A stretch of 64,000 bases of DNA from Catenulispora pinistramenti (lineage in GTDB: Bacteria > Actinomycetota > Actinomycetes > Streptomycetales > Catenulisporaceae). The DNA lies in the NCBI RefSeq assembly GCF_018274385.1, contig NZ_JAAFYZ010000010.1, positions 41,586 through 105,585 on the forward strand, in the 5' to 3' direction. A model generated the notes under the pieces. That model searched no databases, was not told the DNA's origin, and saw only the letters and a list, made by a program, of their open reading frames with translations. Made by a program: the position numbers and the translations under genes. This document shows, one piece after another, positions 33,060 to 41,489 of the stretch (positions are counted from its first letter, which is position 1; every line of letters starts with the position of its first letter).

Positions 33060-33368
33060 GTGAGCCGCCACCTGATAGCGAACTCGATCCACGAACACCC
33101 CGACGCCGTGACCGTGGTCGGGTGGGATCCGGAGCTACGGACGTACTTCTGTGACTTCGAATTCTCGGATGGCGTGCGTAAGCCGGTAGCCGGTGGTGCA
33201 GCCGAGGAGATCCCGCGCGCTGACTGGCTGGCCTCGATCCTCGCCGACGCGGGGATCTGCATCCCGGTCGTGCTGGTGGCCCGGCTGCGTCTGGAGAAAC
33301 TGGCCGCCTCGACAGCCAACGCCCCGCAACTGGACTGGCGGTCCGGCGAACCAAGCTCGATCACCTGA
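33060..33368 (+). CDS. Small acidic protein, paralogue A
   Basis: A 102-residue protein from GTG 33060 with GAGGA upstream. SRHLIANSIHEHP, VTVVGWDPELRTYFCDFEFS and RADWLASILADAG are echoed in the next gene, so the pair is a tandem duplication. Similar VGWD proteins occur in Streptomyces plasmids and integrative elements. Function unknown. Confidence 0.6.
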   Translation: MSRHLIANSIHEHPDAVTVVGWDPELRTYFCDFEFSDGVRKPVAGGAAEEIPRADWLASILADAGICIPVVLVARLRLEKLAASTANAPQLDWRSGEPSSIT

Positions 33369-33417
33369 CCACCCGCGCAGCACTGCCGCGTAGTCCGCGA
33401 ACGAAAGGAGGACGGCC

Positions 33418-33726
33418 GTGAGCCGTCACATGCTGCCCAGCCCCGACGGTGCCGAGCCCGGCACTGAGACCTTGGTCGGCTGGGACACCCAGATGCTGAC
33501 CTACTACCTGACGATCGAGCCGTCCGACGACTCCTTGGCCGAGCCGGTGTATCTGGGTCGGGAGCACGAGGAGTGCTCCTCCCTGGTGTACTTCCTACTC
33601 GCCTTGACCCGGCACAAGCTGCACGTGCCGGACGGGCTCGTCGCAGAGCTGTACTTCGACCGCGAGCTGGGCCGCGCCAACACCGAAACCGACTGGCGCG
33701 GCGGCGACCCGATCCAGATCGCCTAA
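33418..33726 (+). CDS. Small acidic protein, paralogue B
   Basis: A 102-residue protein from GTG 33418 after AAAGGAGG. It is the same length as the upstream paralogue and shares SRHMLPSPDG, TLVGWDTQMLTYYLTIEPS, and the end of the form TDWRGGDPIQIA versus LDWRSGEPSSIT. Function unknown. Confidence 0.6.
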   Translation: MSRHMLPSPDGAEPGTETLVGWDTQMLTYYLTIEPSDDSLAEPVYLGREHEECSSLVYFLLALTRHKLHVPDGLVAELYFDRELGRANTETDWRGGDPIQIA

Positions 33727-33835
33727 CCCGGCGCGCCCAGTGTCCGGTCCGCAGACGCGCGGCGTCACCCCGGCCTGGGTCGGGGCGGCGCCGCGTGCCA
33801 GCCGGCACGGATCCGCACCAGGCACGGGAGAATCC

Positions 33836-34270
33836 TTGGCCGAGGAACCGATCACCCGCAGACAACGCTGGATCATAGGTCTGATCGTCGTGGCCACCGT
33901 GATCCTGACACTCGCTGCTATCGCCCTGGGCTACAAGGCGATACAGCAGCACCGGGCCGCCACCCAGGCCACGGTCACGATCACCGTTCAGGACAAACGG
34001 GCCGACTGCACCGCCGCCACGCCCCCGTCCTGCACCTACACGATCGTCAGCGACGCCGGGATATTCGCCGACCACGACGAAATCACCGCACACAAGTTGA
34101 ACTCGCAGGGGCTGTTCGACCAGTTGATGTACGGCGGGGTGTACGAGGTCGAGATACGCGGCGCCCGCCACGACAGCCTCGGGTCCTACCCCAACATCAT
34201 CAAGATCGTGCGAGTGATAGCGCCGGGGCACCCGAACCCGGCAGTGGTGATAGCCCCCGCCACACCGTGA
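33836..34270 (+). CDS. Single-pass membrane protein
   Basis: A 144-residue protein. TTG 33836 is preferred because GGGAG precedes it; a GTG at 33740 lacks an RBS. A short basic cytoplasmic N-terminus (ITRRQRW) leads into a hydrophobic helix (about residues 12-34), then a beta-rich domain with two cysteines (ADCTAATPPSCTYTIV) that probably lies outside the membrane. No family recognised. Confidence 0.6.
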   Translation: MAEEPITRRQRWIIGLIVVATVILTLAAIALGYKAIQQHRAATQATVTITVQDKRADCTAATPPSCTYTIVSDAGIFADHDEITAHKLNSQGLFDQLMYGGVYEVEIRGARHDSLGSYPNIIKIVRVIAPGHPNPAVVIAPATP

Positions 34271-34385
34271 TCCCGGTGGGCTGACGCACCGCCCGGCCCG
34301 GACCAGCCATCGCCCTGACCGGTCCGGGCCGCCCGGTGTTCCCGGCCCCTGTGTTCCTCCACCATCGCCGTGATCGGAGCCGCTG

Positions 34386-34700
34386 ATGCCTGACCAGCCC
34401 GACGACAACGAGAGCTCGGCCCCCGTGCCGAACTCGCCGGAACCCGAGACCACGCCTCCCGTCCCGGGCCCGCTGGCTGCACTGAAGGCCGCGCGGCGCG
34501 CCGTGCTGAAGGCGCGGCGGACGCCCCACTCTCTGGGCCCGGTGTGGTTGCTGCTGACGACAGCAGGTGTCTATCTCGCCGGCGCCGGGGTGTGGGCGCT
34601 GTTGCAACTCCACGGCACCGTGCGCATCGCTACCGCGTCGGGTGTCTCGGCGCTGGTGCTGCTCGGGGCTTGGCTGCGGCGGCAGGGGTGGCTGGGATGA
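34386..34700 (+). CDS. Two-helix membrane protein
   Basis: A 104-residue protein from ATG 34386. The N-terminus is Pro-, Glu- and Asp-rich, followed by a basic stretch (LKAARRAVLKARRTPHS) and two hydrophobic helices (VWLLLTTAGVYLAGAGVWAL and TASGVSALVLLGAWL). It overlaps the next gene (ATGA). No family recognised. Confidence 0.6.
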   Translation: MPDQPDDNESSAPVPNSPEPETTPPVPGPLAALKAARRAVLKARRTPHSLGPVWLLLTTAGVYLAGAGVWALLQLHGTVRIATASGVSALVLLGAWLRRQGWLG

Positions 34701-35188
34701 GCCTCCTGCGCAGCACCGCCGCCTGGCTGCTGGCCGCCGCCACCGGCGCGTATTCACCGACGCCAACCGCGCAGCCCGTCACCAACCCGTACTCGTGCCG
34801 TTCGGCACACGTCGCCGCCTACTGGTTCCGCGGGGTCGAATCCGACGCCTGCGACGGGCCGCTGCCGGAAGGTACGTTCGGCGGCGAGGGCATGACCGGC
34901 TTCGGGCCCGGCGAACAGATCAACCACGCTTCGGGTCGGGTTCGCTCGTGCACGGTGCAGCTCAACCACGTCGTGCGCGGCCAGGTGATCCCGGTGCCTG
35001 GGGCCAGCAACACCGAGACCGGCCGCACCCCGGAGTACTTCGACGGCCGGTTCTGCGACGCCATGGACTCGTGGGCCCCGCCGCGCGGCTTCTACAACGT
35101 CAGCGTCACCTACTGCACCACCACCGGCGGGGCCGTACAAACGGTGCAGGGCCCCGTCGCCTTCTACCCCGGCGGCAGCCGTGCCTGA
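34697..35188 (+). CDS. Predicted secreted Cys-containing protein
   Basis: A 163-residue protein from ATG 34697. The first 20 residues (SLLRSTAAWLLAAATGAYS) look like a signal peptide or membrane anchor. The mature part contains six cysteines spread evenly (YSCRSAH, SDACDGP, RSCTVQ, RFCDAM, TYCTTT), consistent with disulphides outside the cell. A secreted phage accessory protein between membrane genes could alter the host surface; this is only a suggestion. Confidence 0.55.
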   Translation: MSLLRSTAAWLLAAATGAYSPTPTAQPVTNPYSCRSAHVAAYWFRGVESDACDGPLPEGTFGGEGMTGFGPGEQINHASGRVRSCTVQLNHVVRGQVIPVPGASNTETGRTPEYFDGRFCDAMDSWAPPRGFYNVSVTYCTTTGGAVQTVQGPVAFYPGGSRA

Positions 35189-37169
35189 GACCGACGAGGA
35201 GACCGAGCGCGTCCGCCGGACTCTGCGACTGGGCATCCTGTCCGCCCGCTGCGAGGAGGAGCGGGCGGTCCTGCGCTGCGCCCTGAACCTTCTGAACGGT
35301 GCCGAAGCCTTCGAGATTCATCCGATCTCCGGCGTCGCTTACACGGTAGCCGCGTTCCGGCGGATCACACCGCAGTGGGCCGAGGCCCATGCCCGGTACG
35401 ACGACCGCGAGGATGCCGAGTCCGACTACTTCCGGCACCAGATCGTGCTCGACGGCCGCAAGGTGCAGGCCAGCTACGCCGCCGCACATCCCGAACTCGC
35501 CGTCCCGGTGTGGTTCCCCGACCACGGCCCGCGCAGCTGTGTGTTCTGTCTCTTCGAGGCGAATAGGGCCGCCGGGCTGCCGGATGAGACCGGGCTGGAT
35601 CCGGTCACCGGTCGCATCATCGCCGCGCCAGAGCAGGTTGTGCTTGTCACCGATCCCGAGCAAGCCTCGACCACTGCGACCAACCGGTGGGAGCGGGGCA
35701 CGGCCAGGTTCGCCGGCCGGGACTACGCCTGGCAGATCGGCTACCAGGTCCGCCCCGGTGGTTCCGAGCACGAGTTCAGCGCGTGGGCGGGAACGACTGT
35801 GCCGCCGCATCTGCTGGCGCTGCCCAGATGGGAGCGGCCCGATGCGGCCAAGGATTGCCATGGCGGTACCGGCTGCTGCTGCGTCAGCATCGGCCACGCT
35901 GACCGCACTTGGGGCGTGGACTGGCACCTGCGATGGACCGACGCCGCAGGCGACGCCGTCGACCGGCAGTGGTTCGACGACGGCATGCGCACCTCCGCCC
36001 GCGACGTGATCACCCTGATGATCCGCACCGGGCCGTGGGCCGAACGCCCCGTCCCGGCCGCCGAAGCCACCGGGCTGTCGGCTCCCCTCCGCTGCCGAGA
36101 AGAAAGTGATCACGCCATGTCGAAGGAAACACTGGAGCACCTGAACACCAACACCCTGATCGGGTTCACCGAACAGCGCGGCCACGCCTGGCACTACCGG
36201 GCCGAGCACCAGGGCGGGGAACCCAACCACTACCCGGGCGCGATCCCGATCGAGGACGTGCGCCGCCGCCTGTTCCACTGGGAGGCTGAGCAGTGGAACG
36301 TCCTGCTGGAGCACCCCACCACCGGCAAGACCGTGCGGGCCACCGACCGGCAGGCCATCGTCCGCTCCGACACCGAGGCCTTGCTGGGACTGTTCACCGA
36401 CGGATACAAGCCGCACCCGTACAACCAGTGGCTGCTGGACAACATCTCCCTGCTGCTCGACGACGAGCTGCGCATCGGATCGGCCGGTCTGCTCAAGGAC
36501 GGCGCCGTGGCCTGGGTGCAGGTGGAGGTCCCGGACAGCTTCCACATCGATGGCACCGGCGTGGTGTTCCGTCCCAATCTGCTGGCCGCCACCAGCTTCA
36601 ACGGGTCGCTGTCCTCCACCTATAAGCGCGGCATCATCAACGTGGTCTGCGACAACACCATGGCCGCCGGGCTGGCCGAACTCGGCCACCAGATCAAGGT
36701 CAAGCACTCCAAGAATTCTCTGGGCAACGTCATCAAGGCACGCTCCGCCCTGGACCTGGTCGTCAGCGCAGCCGCCGACTTCGAGGCCGAGGTGCGCCAG
36801 CTTCTGGCCACCCCGGTTAGTCCGACCGAGTTCTCCAAGTTCGTCGACGCCTGGGCGCCGCTGCCCGACAAGGACGCGGACAAGGGCACCATCACCAAGG
36901 CCGAGAACAAGCGCGAGCAGATCACCGGGCTGTACAAGGCAGACGAGCGCGTGGCGCCGTGGAACGGCACCGGCTGGGGCGTAGTGCAGGCCGTCAACAC
37001 CTGGGCTCACCACTCGCAGAGCGTGCGCGGCGGCACCCGAGCGGACCGGAACATGCTGCGCGCCGTCAACGGCGAGGTCGACTCCCTGGATACCGGGACC
37101 ATCAAGCTGCTCACCAAGGTCCTGGACCGGCCGCTGGGACAGCAGCGCCTGTACGCCATCGCCGCCTGA
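35181..37169 (+). CDS. In-frame fusion of an unknown protein with a DUF932 protein
   Basis: A 662-residue open frame from GTG 35181. Residues 1-312 are an unrecognised protein with Cys pairs (SCVFCLF, GTGCCCVS). From Met313 (ATG 36117) the sequence is a complete DUF932 protein (TIGR03299 phage/plasmid type): KETLEHLNTNTLIGFTEQRG, AWHYRAEHQGG, SSTYKRGIINVVCDNTM and VVQAVNTWAHHSQ. Such proteins are normally about 350 residues and start exactly at that Met, so two genes seem joined by loss of a stop codon. The junction RCREESDHAM looks like former leader sequence. Both a 662- and a 350-residue product may be made. Confidence 0.7.
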   Translation: MPETDEETERVRRTLRLGILSARCEEERAVLRCALNLLNGAEAFEIHPISGVAYTVAAFRRITPQWAEAHARYDDREDAESDYFRHQIVLDGRKVQASYAAAHPELAVPVWFPDHGPRSCVFCLFEANRAAGLPDETGLDPVTGRIIAAPEQVVLVTDPEQASTTATNRWERGTARFAGRDYAWQIGYQVRPGGSEHEFSAWAGTTVPPHLLALPRWERPDAAKDCHGGTGCCCVSIGHADRTWGVDWHLRWTDAAGDAVDRQWFDDGMRTSARDVITLMIRTGPWAERPVPAAEATGLSAPLRCREESDHAMSKETLEHLNTNTLIGFTEQRGHAWHYRAEHQGGEPNHYPGAIPIEDVRRRLFHWEAEQWNVLLEHPTTGKTVRATDRQAIVRSDTEALLGLFTDGYKPHPYNQWLLDNISLLLDDELRIGSAGLLKDGAVAWVQVEVPDSFHIDGTGVVFRPNLLAATSFNGSLSSTYKRGIINVVCDNTMAAGLAELGHQIKVKHSKNSLGNVIKARSALDLVVSAAADFEAEVRQLLATPVSPTEFSKFVDAWAPLPDKDADKGTITKAENKREQITGLYKADERVAPWNGTGWGVVQAVNTWAHHSQSVRGGTRADRNMLRAVNGEVDSLDTGTIKLLTKVLDRPLGQQRLYAIAA

Positions 37170-37190
37170 CCTATACCGAAGGAGCAAGTC

Positions 37191-37925
37191 ATCTCCGCTA
37201 TCCACACCCCGATCTACGTCACCGGTCTGCGTGACGGCGCGCTGGCCTGGACTGTCCTGGACCACATCGAGAACAACCCCCGATCCCACGACCAGTGGAG
37301 CTGGGTATCCGAACGCGGCGACGGCCGGGGCTGCGGCACCGTGGCCTGCTTCGCCGGCTGGACCGCCGTCCTGGCAGGAGGCACCCTGCTGCCGTCCGGA
37401 CGGGTCGCCATCGATATCCCCGACCGGCAGCTCCAGCCATATGCGCCCGAAGCACTCAGCCTGGACACCGATGAGGTGGCGTCGGTGGCGATGACACTGC
37501 TGGGCCTGGACAGCGGCCGTGCCCTCGCCCTGTTCGACGAGTTCAACTCGTTGGCCGATCTGCGCCGCCTCATCGAGCAGTACTACGGCCCACGCCCGAC
37601 ACTGCCCGCACCGCAACCGCCCGGCGACGCGATCACCCGGCTGTGGCAGAGCATCAACGACCCGGCGGCCAAGCTAGAGATCATCAGCTCCCTGATGGCC
37701 GACCTCGTCGAAGACCAGCAGCTCTACACCCGGGCAACCTACGGCAATGAACCCGCCGAGCAGGCCCGTCTGGCGGTCGAGGTCGAGCAGGACCTGATCG
37801 GTGCACGCACAACGGTGGACAACACCGCCTACTACATCAAGGTCGGCGACGAGTTGGCCGCAAAGGACCGGCGGGTGAGCACACCGCAGACACCGCCACC
37901 TCTGTACGCCGGGCAGACCGCCTGA
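37191..37925 (+). CDS. Conserved hypothetical protein, apparent AUC start
   Basis: The conserved part begins with HTPIYVTGLRDGALAWTVLD and CGTVACFAGWTAVLAGG, a pattern shared by actinobacterial phage proteins. The only ATG/GTG/TTG in frame (GTG 37341) would delete the first 50 residues and split CGTVACFAGW. AAGGAG (37179-37184) lies six bases before ATC 37191, so an AUC start, or a mutated ATG, is the best reading. The full form is 244 residues with an acidic helical C-terminal half. Function unknown. Confidence 0.6.
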   Translation: MSAIHTPIYVTGLRDGALAWTVLDHIENNPRSHDQWSWVSERGDGRGCGTVACFAGWTAVLAGGTLLPSGRVAIDIPDRQLQPYAPEALSLDTDEVASVAMTLLGLDSGRALALFDEFNSLADLRRLIEQYYGPRPTLPAPQPPGDAITRLWQSINDPAAKLEIISSLMADLVEDQQLYTRATYGNEPAEQARLAVEVEQDLIGARTTVDNTAYYIKVGDELAAKDRRVSTPQTPPPLYAGQTA

Positions 37926-37967
37926 CCAGCATCCCCGACAGGCACCATCCGATACGGAGGACCCTGC

Positions 37968-39707
37968 TTGACCACTACCGTCGATGCCGTGGCGCCCGCA
38001 GCCGAACAGGCCGCGGCCATCGCTGATAGCCCACCACGGTTCAACACGAACGTCGATCGCAAGGCCCTGCTGGAGGCAGGTAGCGGTGTCTCCGCCAGCT
38101 TGCCGATCCGACCGGCCGCCCCGGTGCTGGCCGGGATCCTGCTCGAAGCCGCCGACGGCCACCTGACGCTGTCCGCATGGGACTACAACCACGCGACCCG
38201 GGATCGGATCCCGGCCGAAACAACCACGCCGGGCAGGGTGCTGGTCCATGGCAAACTGCTGCCGGACCTGCTGAAGAAGCTGGACGCCGACCGCGTCGCC
38301 CTGGTCGCCGACGGCTCCCAGCCGATCGTGCAGGCCGGGCCCACCCGCTACACCCTCCAGACCCTGCCGGTCGAGGACTATCCGCAGCTGCCCGCCATCC
38401 CACCGGGCGGCGGCTGGGTCGACGCCCCGGCGCTGGTGGCCGCCATCAAACGGGTCATCATCTCGGCAGCGAGTGAGGACACGATCCCGATGCTGACCGG
38501 CATCCAGATCACCGGTGTGGGCAAGACGCTGACACTGGCCGGGACCGACCGGTTCCGGCTGGCCACCGCCGAGGTCCCGTGGATCCCCGACGACCCGGAC
38601 GCCGAACCGTGGACAGCGCTGCTGCCCACGAAGCTCCTTAAGACGGTCGCCAAGCGCTGGGCCAAGACCGTTGGCGACCTACGCTTGACCTGGCAGCCTG
38701 ACGCCAGCGACGAGATCGCAGCCGAAGCCAAGGCACTTCAGGTCTTGGCCGAGCTGGAGTCTCGGATGTGGCACGGCCACCCGGACGTGGTGAAGGCACG
38801 GGAGGTCGCCGAGCAGCGCACCAAGCTGCGGATCGCGGCCGAGCATCGTGCCGGGCTCGCCGGGCTGGCCTTCGGAGAGCAGCACACCACCGGCCGCTGC
38901 CTGAGCGGCGAGTACGTCAGATACCGATCCCTGTTCCCGACGCAAAACACTGGCGCGGTCGCAGACACCAAGGCCCTGCTGGCCGGCGTCGAAAGGGTCG
39001 CTCTGGTCGCCGACCGCACCTCGCCGATCCGGCTCAGCTTCGACGGCACCGCCGTACTCCTGGAGGCCGGAGCCGGTGACGAGGCGCAGTCCTGCGAAAC
39101 CGTCGCCGCGGCCTGGCCCGGCCAGACGCCGCTGGTGGCGTCGTTCAATCCCGCCTACCTCATCGACGGGCTGAAGACCCTGGGCACGCAGTACGTCCGC
39201 TTCGGTTTCACCATCGCGTCCAAACCGGCCGTGCTCACCGGCCACCACAACCTGACCGCCGACGACTACGACGGCTACCGCTACCTGATGATGCCGCTGC
39301 GCACCCCCGGCCAGGACGCCGCCCCTGAACCGGAGCCAGCCGCGTCTGAGCACCAGCAGGTCCCGGCCACGGATGCCCAGCAGCCCACCAGCGGACAGCA
39401 GGAGGACCAGCAGAGAGCGGCGTTCATGGCGAGCGTCGGCACCTCCTGTCTTGGCCGGGCCGTCGCCGCCGCCCACCGGGAACAGCGCGACGCCCGAGGC
39501 ACGATCGCGATGCTGCGGGCGGGCGTCGACGCCGAGTCCGCGGACTGGCTTGAGGAACGCGGCACCCAGGACATGAACGAGATCATCGCCGAGACCGAGG
39601 CATTCATCACCTGGGCCCGAACCGCCCCGGCCAGCTGCGGCCCGGACTGTGCCGCGTGCGCCGCCGTGACCGCCGAATCAGGCCGTGAAGGTGGTGACCT
39701 GCCGTAA
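37968..39707 (+). CDS. dnaN-like: DnaN-like DNA sliding clamp with C-terminal extension
   Basis: A 579-residue protein from TTG 37968 after GGAGG. It matches the beta clamp, the ring that holds DNA polymerase on DNA: LPIRPAAPVLAGILLEAADG, GRVLVHGKLLPDLLKKL, YTLQTLPVEDYPQLP, LTLAGTDRFRLATAEVP, TGRCLSGEYVRYRSLFP and the ending YRYLMMPLRTPG. Residues about 250-305 hold an Ala/Arg-rich helical insertion inside the middle domain, and 445-579 are an extra region with CGPDCAACAA. A normal clamp is about 370-380 residues. It would recruit host or phage polymerase to phage DNA. Confidence 0.85.
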   Translation: MTTTVDAVAPAAEQAAAIADSPPRFNTNVDRKALLEAGSGVSASLPIRPAAPVLAGILLEAADGHLTLSAWDYNHATRDRIPAETTTPGRVLVHGKLLPDLLKKLDADRVALVADGSQPIVQAGPTRYTLQTLPVEDYPQLPAIPPGGGWVDAPALVAAIKRVIISAASEDTIPMLTGIQITGVGKTLTLAGTDRFRLATAEVPWIPDDPDAEPWTALLPTKLLKTVAKRWAKTVGDLRLTWQPDASDEIAAEAKALQVLAELESRMWHGHPDVVKAREVAEQRTKLRIAAEHRAGLAGLAFGEQHTTGRCLSGEYVRYRSLFPTQNTGAVADTKALLAGVERVALVADRTSPIRLSFDGTAVLLEAGAGDEAQSCETVAAAWPGQTPLVASFNPAYLIDGLKTLGTQYVRFGFTIASKPAVLTGHHNLTADDYDGYRYLMMPLRTPGQDAAPEPEPAASEHQQVPATDAQQPTSGQQEDQQRAAFMASVGTSCLGRAVAAAHREQRDARGTIAMLRAGVDAESADWLEERGTQDMNEIIAETEAFITWARTAPASCGPDCAACAAVTAESGREGGDLP

Positions 39708-40582
39708 CACCCATCGGCTACCGCTACACCACCGCGGACGACGAGTGGCTGAACCTGTGCCAGCCCTGCTTGGTGCAGGCGATCCTCACCGATTTCTCGG
39801 ACGTACTGCCTGCGGCCAACCCCAACCCGGCCCTGCTCACCGTGCCGTACCTGCTGCGGTGCCTGGACAGGGCCGCCCCCGAGGCCGACGACCGGTTCGG
39901 GGAGATCTACGAACACACCGCCAACCACGGCGACGGGGAGGGGCTGGCCTGCGCCCGCTGCCAAGGCTGGATCGCCGAGCCCGACTCCAACACCGACGAC
40001 GGTACCCCCTCTGGCAGGCCGCGTCTGGTCCACGACCTGGTGGCCGCCCAGGCTGCCCGGCGTGCCGGCAACGCCGCCGAGCGGGCCGCGATCCGGGCCG
40101 CCCGCGACGCCGGCCTGAGGCCAGACGAGATCCTGGCCGTGCTCGGTGGTGTGGACAACGCCATGGGCTGGTTCGCCGTCACAGACCTGCTGCACCAGGA
40201 GCCTTGGCCCGACATACCGGCACCACCACGGATGCCGGATGCCGTCCTGATCTGCTGGTGGGAGCTGCCCGGCCGCGACATCAACAGCTTCGAGGCGTCG
40301 AACACCCCGCTGCACCACGAACTGTGGCGGCACCAGATCTGCACCTACGCCGACGAGTACGCCGCGCACTCCGCCTTCGAGGCCGGTATCAAAACCGCGC
40401 TCCTAGACCTGTCCGAGGCGCGTTCACAGCGCACCGTCTCCGTGGCGCTAATGCGGCCGGGTCACCGGCCAGCGCTACACAACCTCGTCACCAGGCCCGC
40501 TCCATGGGTTCAGCGCAACGGCTTGGAGGCCTTGGACGCGTCGGTACTGACCCGCTGGGTGATCGAAGCCCTCGAATACTGA
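39704..40582 (+). CDS. Hypothetical Cys-containing protein, start uncertain
   Basis: The reading frame is open from 39704 and the first credible residues are TPIGYRYTTADDEWLNLCQP, but the first ATG/GTG/TTG in frame is TTG 39770, inside that region. Position 39704 reads GTAA where a GTGA overlap would be expected. Cys pairs (LCQPCL and CARCQGW) suggest a zinc site, part of which a TTG 39770 start would remove. About 292 residues if full length. No family recognised. Confidence 0.55.
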   Translation, partial: VTPIGYRYTTADDEWLNLCQPCLVQAILTDFSDVLPAANPNPALLTVPYLLRCLDRAAPEADDRFGEIYEHTANHGDGEGLACARCQGWIAEPDSNTDDGTPSGRPRLVHDLVAAQAARRAGNAAERAAIRAARDAGLRPDEILAVLGGVDNAMGWFAVTDLLHQEPWPDIPAPPRMPDAVLICWWELPGRDINSFEASNTPLHHELWRHQICTYADEYAAHSAFEAGIKTALLDLSEARSQRTVSVALMRPGHRPALHNLVTRPAPWVQRNGLEALDASVLTRWVIEALEY

Positions 40583-40599
40583 ACACCTCGGAGCCCACC

Positions 40600-41019
40600 A
40601 TGTTCAACGCCACACTGCTGGATACCGCGCTGGAAGCGATACGCGCCGATCCCGAACGCTACGACCCGATGTTTCCGGTGATCCGCTGGAGGCGGGGCAC
40701 CCACTCCATGACCACCCACAGCCTGCCCGGGGCCATCATCACCGCTGCCGGCGGCCGATTCGACTGGAGCCGGTACGGCGTCAGCCACGCCCGAGGCTGC
40801 CACAAGCAGTGGACCCGGTGGATCCACGCCGATTCTGTGCCTGGCATCGGCACCACCAACGCCTACAGCGCCGCCGCCCACCTGCTCGGGCTGAACCCGG
40901 GCGTCGGACGCTGGCTGTTCTACGCCGAAAACCGGACCACCGGCGCCGAGCAGATCGCCGAGCGGATCCGCCGCCACGCCCTCGATGACCGGACCCGCAC
41001 CGGAAAGGCACAGCCGTGA
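40600..41019 (+). CDS. Hypothetical protein
   Basis: A 139-residue protein from ATG 40600 after CGGAG. Features are PMFPVIRWRRGTHSMTTH, GRFDWSRYGVSHARGCHKQW and a C-terminal helix rich in Arg. It overlaps the next gene by four bases (GTGA). No family recognised. Confidence 0.6.
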   Translation: MFNATLLDTALEAIRADPERYDPMFPVIRWRRGTHSMTTHSLPGAIITAAGGRFDWSRYGVSHARGCHKQWTRWIHADSVPGIGTTNAYSAAAHLLGLNPGVGRWLFYAENRTTGAEQIAERIRRHALDDRTRTGKAQP

Positions 41020-41489
41020 CAGCGCGGATGCTGTGGACTACCGGTCTGGTGCGGCCCGCCGACCTGATTGCCGACGACACGATCCGAATCCGGGACCGGT
41101 GGCGCGCCCTGCGTGCCGTCTACACCGACGCAGATCGCGTCGAGAGATCGGGCGTGGTGTTCACCGCCGGCGACCTGGCCGGGTTCGATATCGGCACGCC
41201 CACACCCACGGCGGCGACGTTCTTCGACACTGAAACCGATGAGTGGGTGCTGGTGCTGTACGTGGACGAGGAACGCACAGTGGCCACCGGCTCCCTGTAC
41301 TGCCGGCTGCACCCGCTGCGCCGCGCCGACCTGGTCGAAGTCCAGATCCCGCTGACTGCCCGCAACCTGGAGACCCCGCTTGCACAAGACCACCGGCACC
41401 GAGAACATCCTGGCCGCACCAGCGGAGGCCGCCGATGGCCCGTGACTACGTACCGGCCGCGTCGGCGCAGCCGCCGGTGTTCACCGTGA
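41016..41489 (+). CDS. Hypothetical protein running into the next gene
   Basis: A 157-residue frame from GTG 41016. The first ~117 residues look coding (PADLIADDTIRIRDRWRALR, EWVLVLYVDEERTVATGSLY). The last 40 are Arg-rich and overlap the next gene by 55 bases, so they look like loss of a stop codon. A 21-residue TTG reading (near 41380-41445, GGAG upstream) also fits in the junction. No family recognised. Confidence 0.55.
   Translation: MTARMLWTTGLVRPADLIADDTIRIRDRWRALRAVYTDADRVERSGVVFTAGDLAGFDIGTPTPTAATFFDTETDEWVLVLYVDEERTVATGSLYCRLHPLRRADLVEVQIPLTARNLETPLAQDHRHREHPGRTSGGRRWPVTTYRPRRRSRRCSP

Noticed and set aside
35106..37616. An 836-codon open frame on the minus strand opposite the DUF932 gene
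   Set aside because: Mirror frame of real plus-strand genes. High GC removes stops on the opposite strand; the sequence has no domain and no RBS, and the plus strand carries recognisable DUF932 motifs.
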